Assembly: GCA_900541345.1 (NCBI GenBank)
Contig: UQJE01000020.1
Location: 1 to 33,851 of the forward strand
Direction of reading: 5' to 3'
Length of the DNA stretch: 33,851 bases
Source of the DNA: an uncultured Blautia sp.
GTDB lineage: Bacteria > Bacillota > Clostridia > Lachnospirales > Lachnospiraceae
How positions within the stretch are numbered: position 1 is the first letter of the stretch; each line of letters opens with the position of its first letter. Shown one piece after another: positions 7,128 through 13,372 of the stretch. The position numbers and the translations under genes are program-made. The notes under the pieces are model-generated. The model ran no database searches. It saw nothing but the letters and a program-made list of their open reading frames with translations, and was not told where the DNA came from.

Positions 7128-7800
7128 TGCTCTGATACGCTCCAACAGAACAGAAGCAGGTTCATCATCTGGATTTTGTGGCACAAGCTGTCTTCGAATG
7201 GCAAGGTCAAGGATTTTGGATTTTGCCTTCGAAGCAAGTTCCCTAATAGCTACTTTCCCGATTTCAATATTATCAACCGTATACATCACTTCATTAAGGC
7301 GTTGACTCATACGTTTTTGCTCACTATATGGCGGTAACGGAATAAGAATAGAATTCATATTATCCTGCGTCATTTTAGGTTGAGCAGAGCCAGTTACATA
7401 TTTTTCCAAACTAATTGCATTGATATAAAAACAAAGATATTCCAAAATAAATTTGTCAGTAGCATCGATGCAATGAGCATGATTGTTTACCCAATATTGT
7501 CCTTCGGCAAAAAAGGCAATCGGTTTGCTACGTGTCACAAGATTCGCTCCATCTTCACCTATAAGCAAAAGTCGTTCATCGAAAATGTATTTATCAATTT
7601 TATCAATCTTGCCTGAAGCTCCATAATAATCATAGATTTTAGCAACATCCGTTCGTTGAGATGACGATAGGGGTTTTCGCTCGCTATCACGATTAATTGT
7701 TATGGCAGAAAATCTTGTCCACGCCCACCCCTTCGGCAGCTCAAATGGTATCTCCTCCTCAATACATTTCACACTTCCATCGGCGAACTTCTCATAATGC
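7128..7800 (-). pseudogene. hsdS: Type I restriction specificity subunit (HsdS) fragment
   Basis: On the minus strand this reads YEKFADGSVKCIEEEIPFELPKGWAWTRF, a target-recognition domain, PLPPYSEQKRM and finally KSKILDLAIRRQLVPQNPDDEPASVLLERIRA. These are the conserved inter-domain and C-terminal signatures of HsdS, which gives type I restriction-modification enzymes their DNA specificity. Only one recognition half is present. The normal C-terminal continuation is replaced by the TOTE remnant at about 7125, and the sequence upstream of about 7800 no longer resembles HsdS although the frame stays open to 7940. No hsdR or hsdM is in the window. It is a stranded fragment. Confidence 0.85.
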
Positions 7801-7830
7801 AAACTATAGAATGTTTTAGAATACTTTTTA

Positions 7831-7846
7831 CAGAGCAAGATCCACC
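7831..7846 (+). repeat. 16-bp inverted repeat, left copy
   Basis: CAGAGCAAGATCCACC here is the exact reverse complement of 8141-8156. Each copy has a T- or A-rich outer flank. The pair bounds about 326 bp at the broken start of the hsdS fragment. Confidence 0.7.
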
Positions 7847-8324
7847 CCGTATTACCATATCGCAATTTCGCGCATATTCTTATTCGGAGTATGTCCTTGA
7901 TGGAGAGCATTCCCATACCTGCTAATTGGCTTCGCAACAAAAATTATATTTTGGATAAATGCCGCTATATGATTTCAGAGATAAAATCGTATGTCTGTTT
8001 TTTCCTTCAAATGACAAATTTACACGAAGAGCTACTGTGACATTTTGGTAAACTTAAGATATTTTTATGGGTATGGGGTGTCCCCGTCAAAAAGAAACTC
8101 ATGAGATGACATGGAGAGAAAATCGATAATGTTAAACATAGGTGGATCTTGCTCTGCAAAAAAATAAAAGAAATATGGAATTCAACCCTGTAAAAGAGTT
8201 CATTTTCCTTTCGTTATATAGAGGGAGATTCAAAATACTTAAAAAATGAAGTGAAGTATAGGACTATTTCAGTAGGTATTTTCATAGTAATGGACAAAGA
8301 GAAAAGGGAGGTGGGAGCACCTCT
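7847..8324 (+). other. Gene-poor stretch with inverted repeat and a GGGG/CCCC hairpin
   Basis: No convincing gene. It holds the right copy of the 16-bp inverted repeat (8141-8156) and a short palindrome GGGGTGTCCCC at 8075-8085. A hairpin of this kind can lie near transfer origins of mobilizable elements, but with no relaxase in the window that cannot be claimed. The end contains the hairpin ribosome binding site of the next small gene. Confidence 0.35.
8308..8323 (+). promoter_or_regulatory. Hairpin enclosing the ribosome binding site of the 55-residue ORF
   Basis: GAGGTG (8308-8313) pairs perfectly with CACCTC (8318-8323) around the loop GGAG, ending one base before the ATG at 8325. The strongest Shine-Dalgarno sequence is thus in the stem and a second one in the loop, so translation could be controlled by opening of this hairpin. 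Confidence 0.55.
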
Positions 8325-8492
8325 ATGAAGAAACAAAAATTGAATTATCGTTTTCACAATCCGAATACTGCGGAAGTGACCGCCAATTACATATTAAAAG
8401 TATTTATTGAGGTGAATGCGAAGAAAGTTGACCGAGTTATGCAGGAGGTAGCTGAAAGGAATATGGAAGAGGACAAGCATGAGGAAAAATAA
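8325..8492 (+). CDS. Small recombinase-associated conserved protein (55 aa)
   Basis: MKKQKLNYRFHNPNTAEVTA followed by YILKVFIEVNAKKVDRVMQEVAE and a charged tail. I recall similar short proteins, with the RFHNPNxxEVTAxYILK motif, beside serine recombinases in Firmicutes integrative elements; their role is not known to me. The gene is complete, with a ribosome binding site inside a hairpin. Here it stands alone, 4.9 kb from the recombinase of this element, and the gene normally following it has been lost. It could be a leftover from an older integrative element; an excision-factor role is conceivable but unsupported. Confidence 0.65.
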   Translation: MKKQKLNYRFHNPNTAEVTANYILKVFIEVNAKKVDRVMQEVAERNMEEDKHEEK

Positions 8493-8553
8493 AAGGTTTG
8501 GGAGTACAGGTTTACTTGTGGTCTTGATGGAAAAAGGGGAAACTGATGAATAA
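8479..8553 (+). CDS. Tiny overlapping ORF (24 aa), doubtful
   Basis: MRKNKRFGSTGLLVVLMEKG... overlaps the end of the 55-residue gene by 14 nt in another frame and stops after 24 codons. The overlap suggests it was the start of a coupled downstream gene, now truncated. It may not be a gene at all. Confidence 0.25.
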   Translation: MRKNKRFGSTGLLVVLMEKGETDE

Positions 8554-8587
8554 GAAGTTGCGATTTTGAAGGGAGACCTTGTTTATT

Positions 8588-9385
8588 ATGAGAAAAGAAT
8601 TTGATATTTCACAGTTCGATAAATATAGAGAAGATAACAGAAGAGAAGTAAAGAAAGCGAATGGAGGATTGCCGATCTCGTTATAGGACACATATTCTTC
8701 TTTTGCAAACTGTTATGGCGGTGTTATTATTCTAGGGATTAAAGAGGAAAAAGATGGGAGCTGGCAAACAACCGGATTGCAAAATGAATCGAAATTGTGT
8801 AAAGATTTTTGGGATACGATTAATAACCCGAAGAAAGTAAACCTCAATTTACTAACGGATGATGATATCGAGACCTATACAATAGGTGAAAGGAAAGATG
8901 TCATCATGGTGATATATGTTCCTATGGCAAAGAGGGAGCAAAAACCGATTTATATTAATAATGATATTTTTAACGGAACGTTCCGTAGAAATTATGAAGG
9001 AGATTATCATTGTACCAGATTGCAAGTAAAAGCAATGCTTCGTGATCAGACAGAGAGAACGATGGATATGGAGATTTTGGACAAGGTTCCTATGGAAGAT
9101 TTGAATTATGATACAATTCATGGGTATCGAAACAGCCATAGAACTTTGAAGGAAGGGCATCCTTTTGAACGACTGAACGATCATGAGTATTTAAGAAGTA
9201 TTGGAGCGGCGCTGTTTCCGAAGAAGATGGGAAATTGCATCCAACAGTAGCGGGTATGCTTATGTTTGGAAATGAGTATGATATTGTTCGGCATTTTCCC
9301 GAGTATTTTTTAGATTATAGAGAAGAAATGGATTCTGCAATTCGTTGGACTGACAGATTACAATCCAGTTCCGGTGAGTGGTCCC
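8588..9385 (+). pseudogene. AlbA_2/Schlafen-type ATP-binding regulator, broken
   Basis: The frame starts MRKEFDISQFDKYREDNRRE and VKKANGGLPISL, hits a TAG at 8684-8686, and continues DTYSSFANCYGGVIILGIKE and FNGTFRRNYEGDYHC: the N-terminal AlbA_2 DNA-binding domain of transcriptional-regulator-like ATP-binding proteins. Family members have Trp where the TAG stands, so one TGG to TAG change explains it. A single-base frameshift near 9205-9212 moves the later text (GKLHPTVAGMLMFGNEYDIV, FPEYFLDYREEMD, IRWTDRLQSSSGEWS) into another frame. The C-terminal ATP-binding half is missing after about 9385. Three independent lesions show it is long dead. Confidence 0.85.
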
Positions 9386-9397
9386 TTCTTAATGTGA

Positions 9398-9422
9398 TTG
9401 CTGTTCGCTCCGTTCACAGCAA
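9398..9422 (-). repeat. 25-nt palindromic repeat, copy 1
   Basis: The outer arms TTGCTGT and ACAGCAA form an inverted repeat around an 11-nt centre. The reverse complement differs at one position from 11579-11603. It begins about 12 nt after the AlbA_2 homology is lost. Confidence 0.7.
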
Positions 9423-9443
9423 CTTGGTCAAAATCCATTCCAC

Positions 9444-9472
9444 TTGCTGTAAACTGTCAGGAATGCTATATT
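9444..9472 (+). promoter_or_regulatory. Possible promoter of the FadR-type regulator gene
   Basis: TTGCTG (9444-9449) and TATATT (9467-9472) are 17 bp apart, about 120 nt before the start codon. The -10 is good, the -35 weak. Confidence 0.3.
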
Positions 9473-9593
9473 ATAAGAAATATCTGTCGTACTGTACAGT
9501 TGTACCAAAAATAAAATGTATGGGAAAGACGGTGAAAAAATGATACCGCCTGTAAGAATACACGGACGGAAATGGGATGTGGAGGAATGGAGC

Positions 9594-10301
9594 ATGTTTA
9601 AAGAAATTAGAGATGAACGGGCTTTCAACGGGATTTTAAATCAGATTATAGAGAACATTCAGAATGGCAGTCTCAAAGCGGGCGATGCCCTTCCGGCGGA
9701 GCGGACAATGGCGGAGATTATGGGAGTATCCAGACCGGCAGTCAGAGAAGCTTTGAGAGCACTGGAACTGCTGGGAATAGTCAAGCCGGTGCCGGGAGGC
9801 GGAAATTATATTACGGAGGACCTGGATACCTGGCTGATCGAACCTTTATCCATACTTTTTAAATTAAATAATGGATATCTGCGCCAGAATCAGCAGTTCC
9901 GTGCGGCACTGGAGCGAGAAGCGGCAATTCTTGCGGCACGAAAGTGCACACCGCTGGATGCAGCAGAATTATGGGTGATTCTTGCACGGCTGGACGCCGC
10001 AGAAGATGAAAAGATACGGGGTGAACTGGATCGCGAACTTCACAAGAAGATTGCAAAGATCGCAGATAACCCGATGGTTTACAGTGTCCTTGCGGCAGCA
10101 GATCAGCTTACTGAGAATATTGTTTCCGGGACGAGAGACTACATTATGAAAAAGAATAATTCTGTCAGAGAGGTTGATGACCAGCATCATCGGCTTGTTA
10201 AGGCAATCATCAACGGAGATGCAGAACAGGCGGAACGATGTATGTCCGAACATATGGATACGATTGAACGTTATATGGAAGAAATGCAAAAAAAATCCTG
10301 A
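9594..10301 (+). CDS. GntR-family (FadR subfamily) transcriptional regulator
   Basis: A 235-residue protein. An N-terminal winged helix-turn-helix (LPAERTMAEIMGVSRPAVREALRALELLGIV, about residues 30-62, with the typical VPGGGNYI wing) is followed by an FCD ligand-binding domain (RAALEREAAILAARKCTP, then DRELHKKIAKIADNPM, then DDQHHRLVKAIINGDAEQAERCMSEHM). FCD domains sense small organic acids, often through a bound metal. The start at 9594 has GGAGG 8 nt upstream; longer in-frame starts add unrelated residues. The next two genes handle malate, and three TGGNNNNNCCA-type operators lie between, so this is most likely the local malate- or lactate-responsive regulator (inference). Confidence 0.9.
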   Translation: MFKEIRDERAFNGILNQIIENIQNGSLKAGDALPAERTMAEIMGVSRPAVREALRALELLGIVKPVPGGGNYITEDLDTWLIEPLSILFKLNNGYLRQNQQFRAALEREAAILAARKCTPLDAAELWVILARLDAAEDEKIRGELDRELHKKIAKIADNPMVYSVLAAADQLTENIVSGTRDYIMKKNNSVREVDDQHHRLVKAIINGDAEQAERCMSEHMDTIERYMEEMQKKS

Positions 10302-10344
10302 GAAATTTTGGGCATTTTTACAGGATAAATTGATATGACCTCTA

Positions 10345-10373
10345 TTGCATTTTGGTAATACCGGAGGTATAAT
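10345..10373 (+). promoter_or_regulatory. Promoter of the malate operon
   Basis: TTGCAT (10345-10350), 17-bp spacer, TATAAT (10368-10373). The first operator lies inside the spacer, so a bound regulator would block RNA polymerase. Confidence 0.75.
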
Positions 10374-10418
10374 TAAAATGTAAATTGGTAATGCCAATAA
10401 ATAAAACTGGCAACACCA
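10353..10418 (+). promoter_or_regulatory. Three tandem FadR-type operators
   Basis: Sites: TGGTAATACCG (10353-10363), TGGTAATGCCA (10386-10396) and TGGCAACACCA (10408-10418, flanked by C and G to make a longer palindrome). All follow TGGNNNNNCC(A/G), the known half-site pattern of FadR-subfamily regulators. Starts are 33 and 22 bp apart, close to three and two helical turns, so dimers would sit on nearly the same face. Confidence 0.7.
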
Positions 10419-10435
10419 GAAGGAGGGACGAAACA

Positions 10436-11566
10436 ATGGGATATGTGAAATGGTCACATGAGACACTGAATCATTTTTGCGGAGACGTATTCAAGGCGTT
10501 TGGTTTTACAGAGGAAGAAAGCAATCAGATCAAGGATGTGCTTCTTACGGCTGACCTTTATGGAATAGAAAGTCATGGCATGCAGAGAATGGTGCGTTAT
10601 CATAAGGGAATCGAAAAGGGAACGATCCATCCGCAGGCAAAGCCTGAAATTGTATTTGAAACACCGATATCTGCAGTGATTGATGGTCATAATGGAATGG
10701 GACAGCTTATTTCCGTTTATGCAATGAAAAAAGCAATCGAAAAAGCCAAAAAGACTGGAGTTGGAATTGTAACTGTCCGTGAGTCTAATCATTTCGGTAT
10801 CGCTGGATATTATGCAAAGATGGCATGCGATGAGGGACTTCTGGGAATGGCCTGTACAAATTCAGAGGCTATTATGGTTCCTACGTTTGGCAAAAAAGCC
10901 ATGCTTGGATCAAACCCAATCGCAGTAGCTATGCCGGCAGACCCGTACCCGTTTTTCTTTGACTGTTCTACCACGGTAGTTACAAGAGGAAAACTCGAAA
11001 TGTACAATAAAATGGAGAAACCACTTCCGGATGGATGGGCCCTGGACAAAGATGGTCATGCAAGTACAGATGCACCGGATGTCCTTTCCAATATTGTTGC
11101 AAAGAAGGGCGGTGGAATCATGCCCCTTGGTGGAAATGAAGAGGTTACAGGAAGCCACAAGGGATATGGATATGGTATGCTGTGTGAACTATTCAGTTCC
11201 ATTCTTTCTATGGGTGTTACTTCGGATCATTGCTGCACATTCCCGGATAAAACAGGAATCTGTCATGGATTTATGGCAATCGATCCGGCTGCATTTGGTG
11301 ATCCTCAAGCAATCCGCAGACACTTTTCAGAATACCTGGAAGCTTTGAGAGAAAGTCCGAAGGCAGAAGGCAAAGATCGTATTTATACACATGGTGAAAA
11401 AGAAGTTTTGGCAGAAAAAGATAGAAGAGAGCATGGATTACCTGTAAACGATAATACGATGGTCGAACTTGCTAATCTGTGTGGATATCTCGGACTTGAC
11501 TTTAATAAATATTTTGATGGATATGAGCTTCCAAAAGAAAGCAAATTCTTTACCGGTAATTATTAA
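10436..11566 (+). CDS. Malate/L-lactate dehydrogenase (Ldh_2 family)
   Basis: A 376-residue NAD(P)-dependent oxidoreductase of the malate/L-lactate/ureidoglycolate dehydrogenase family, distinct from classical MDH. Signatures: LLTADLYGIESHGMQRM near the start, VTVRESNHFGIAGYYA with the catalytic His, GLLGMACTNSEAIMVPTFG, MLGSNPIAVAMPAD, and later GSHKGYGYGMLCE. ATG 10436 has AGGAGGG 8 nt upstream; a longer frame exists but would run through the operators. It is followed 98 nt later by malic enzyme, suggesting a two-step use of malate, lactate or a related 2-hydroxyacid. Control by the upstream FadR-type protein is indicated by the operators. Confidence 0.9.
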   Translation: MGYVKWSHETLNHFCGDVFKAFGFTEEESNQIKDVLLTADLYGIESHGMQRMVRYHKGIEKGTIHPQAKPEIVFETPISAVIDGHNGMGQLISVYAMKKAIEKAKKTGVGIVTVRESNHFGIAGYYAKMACDEGLLGMACTNSEAIMVPTFGKKAMLGSNPIAVAMPADPYPFFFDCSTTVVTRGKLEMYNKMEKPLPDGWALDKDGHASTDAPDVLSNIVAKKGGGIMPLGGNEEVTGSHKGYGYGMLCELFSSILSMGVTSDHCCTFPDKTGICHGFMAIDPAAFGDPQAIRRHFSEYLEALRESPKAEGKDRIYTHGEKEVLAEKDRREHGLPVNDNTMVELANLCGYLGLDFNKYFDGYELPKESKFFTGNY

Positions 11567-11578
11567 TAGATTAGAAGA

Positions 11579-11603
11579 TTGCTGTGAACGGAGTGAACAG
11601 CAA
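11579..11603 (+). repeat. 25-nt palindromic repeat, copy 2
   Basis: Reverse complement of 9398-9422 with one mismatch; arms TTGCTGT and ACAGCAA. It lies 12 nt after the dehydrogenase stop and may act as a hairpin between the two malate genes. Confidence 0.7.
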
Positions 11604-11664
11604 CAATAGAAGAGTTGAATGATACGGTTTCGCAAAATTTAAGATACCAGGGAGGACAATAGAA

Positions 11665-12840
11665 ATGGATTATGCAAAAGAATCTTTAAGACTGCATGGA
11701 GAATGGAAAGGTAAGATTGAAGTTGTAACAAGAGTACCTGTAGAAAATAAGGATGATCTGTCACTTGCCTATACACCAGGTGTTGCACAGCCTTGTCTCG
11801 AAATCCAGAAGGATGTGGATAAATCTTATGATCTTACCAGAAGATGGAACATGTGTCTGGTAGTAACTGACGGTTCAGCTGTTCTTGGACTTGGAAATAT
11901 CGGACCAGAGGCCGGAATGCCGGTAATGGAAGGAAAATGTGTACTTTTCAAGGCATTTGGCGATGTAGATGCATTCCCTCTTTGTATCAAGAGCAATGAT
12001 GTAGATGAGATCGTTAATACAATTTATCTGATCTCCGGTTCTTTTGGCGGAGTAAATCTGGAAGATATTTCAGCACCGAGATGTTTTGAAATTGAGAAGA
12101 AATTAAAAGAAAAATGTGATATCCCGATTTTCCACGACGATCAGCATGGTACAGCGATTATCACTCTTGCCGGTCTGACCAACGCACTGAAGGTTGTAGG
12201 AAAGAAAAAAGAAGATGTTCGTATCGTTATGAACGGAGCAGGAGCTGCTGCAATTTCTATTGCACGTCTCCTTCTGACAGCAGGATTCAAAGATATCACT
12301 CTCTGCGACAGAAAGGGTGCAATCTACGAGGGACGCCCGGAAGGCATGAATCCGATCAAAGAAGAAATGGCTAAAGTTACTAACCTGGCTAAAAAATCCG
12401 GTTCTCTTGCAGAGATGCTGGTTGGCGCTGATGTATTTATCGGTGTTTCAGCACCGGGTGCTGTTACAACAGAGATGGTTAAGACCATGAACAAAGATGC
12501 AGTTGTTTTTGCATGTGCGAACCCGACTCCGGAGATTTACCCGGATGATGCAAAGGCAGGCGGAGCAAAAGTTGTTTCCACAGGAAGAAGTGATTTCCCG
12601 AACCAGATCAACAACGTACTTGCTTTCCCGGGAATCTTCCGTGGTGCATTTGATGTGAGAGCAAAAGAAATCAATGACGAAATGAAATTGGCAGCGTCTG
12701 AAGCACTTGCAAATCTGATCACAGATGAGGAACTTTCTCCGGAGTATATTATTCCGAAGGCATTTGATAAGCGAGTAGGACCAGCGGTAGCCAAAGCGGT
12801 TGCTGAGGCAGCAAAGAGAACCGGTGTAGCTCGTATTTAA
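11665..12840 (+). CDS. Malic enzyme (NAD(P)-dependent malate dehydrogenase, decarboxylating)
   Basis: A 391-residue short bacterial malic enzyme converting malate to pyruvate and CO2. Signatures: LSLAYTPGVAQPCLEI, VTDGSAVLGLGNIGPEAGMPVMEGK, the metal and substrate region IPIFHDDQHGTAIITLAGL, the nucleotide-binding loop NGAGAAAISIARLL, and FACANPTPEIYPDDA. Length is normal for the family without the phosphotransacetylase extension. AGGGAGG precedes the ATG. Same direction as the dehydrogenase and probably co-transcribed. The gene looks intact, unlike most older cargo in this element, which suggests selection or recent arrival. Confidence 0.95.
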   Translation: MDYAKESLRLHGEWKGKIEVVTRVPVENKDDLSLAYTPGVAQPCLEIQKDVDKSYDLTRRWNMCLVVTDGSAVLGLGNIGPEAGMPVMEGKCVLFKAFGDVDAFPLCIKSNDVDEIVNTIYLISGSFGGVNLEDISAPRCFEIEKKLKEKCDIPIFHDDQHGTAIITLAGLTNALKVVGKKKEDVRIVMNGAGAAAISIARLLLTAGFKDITLCDRKGAIYEGRPEGMNPIKEEMAKVTNLAKKSGSLAEMLVGADVFIGVSAPGAVTTEMVKTMNKDAVVFACANPTPEIYPDDAKAGGAKVVSTGRSDFPNQINNVLAFPGIFRGAFDVRAKEINDEMKLAASEALANLITDEELSPEYIIPKAFDKRVGPAVAKAVAEAAKRTGVARI

Positions 12841-13003
12841 ACGAGATACGCAGGGGTAACACCGGAAAGTCATGAGACTGCACTGAAGGTCATGAAAGCG
12901 TGCCAGATAGAGGTTGTCGAATGAACGGATTACAAAAAGATATAGAATAAAGCAGAAGGGGCTGTCGGTTAATATCACATTTCGGCATCCTCAGTAGCAA
13001 TTG
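12841..13003 (+). other. Post-malic-enzyme stretch with a possible gene tail (12847-12924)
   Basis: A frame different from malic enzyme reads YAGVTPESHETALKVMKAC and ends IEVVE at a TGA (12922-12924). It looks like the last residues of a protein whose body is gone. No start is present and I cannot identify it. Confidence 0.25.
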
Positions 13004-13062
13004 AAAGGATCCCTGCAAGGACAAGGCTTGTTAGCCTTCCACCTTGCGTAGGATCCTTTTTT
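13004..13062 (+). terminator. Branched hairpin terminator of the malate operon
   Basis: AAAGGATCC plus GCAAGG (left arm 13004-13020) pairs with CCTTGC plus GGATCCTTT (13042-13059), with an inner hairpin AAGGC...GCCTT, and is followed by a T run. The size and nesting exceed an ordinary terminator, so it may derive from a small palindromic repeat. Confidence 0.65.
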
Positions 13063-13300
13063 CTATGAAAGATGAAATTTATTTTTGGCCGCAAAAATCC
13101 CTTGTCTGGATTTTTACAGCCACACTTTTGATCAAGCTGTTTTTTCGGTGTTTTTCCCTCAAACTTCTTTAATTTTTCATTGAGAAAACGGCAGTATTTA
13201 TTTATATTCCTTCCGATTGCGGTCCGCTCAAGAGATTAAAAGATAAATAAAAGTAGAGTAGTTTGAGATGGGATTAATTTCAATAATTTTCTCTTTTTCT
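13063..13300 (+). other. AT-rich gap before the recombinase
   Basis: No gene or clear structure is seen; it is A+T-rich and carries stop codons in all frames. It may contain regulatory sequence for the recombinase. Confidence 0.4.
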
Positions 13301-13301
13301 G

Positions 13302-13341
13302 TTTACGAATCTTTATTTTGATATATAATATAGATGTAACA
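13302..13341 (+). promoter_or_regulatory. Candidate recombinase promoter overlapping an att-like 14-mer
   Basis: TTTACG (13302-13307) and TATAAT (13324-13329) are 16 bp apart. ATATAGATGTAACA at 13328-13341 is identical to 1752-1765, the element side of attL. The recombinase or an accessory factor might bind both places. No sigma-E motif is evident here. Confidence 0.45.
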
Positions 13342-13372
13342 GAAAATAAATTTGATACAGAGAGGTAACACT

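Noticed and set aside
7023..7130. Continuation of HsdS to the stop at 7023
   Set aside because: After ERIRA the minus frame reads antisense of the TOTE remnant, not HsdS sequence, so the junction is placed at about 7125-7128.
8075..8085. GGGGTGTCCCC palindrome considered as a transfer origin
   Set aside because: No relaxase or nicking motif is visible in the window; a short GC hairpin alone is not evidence.
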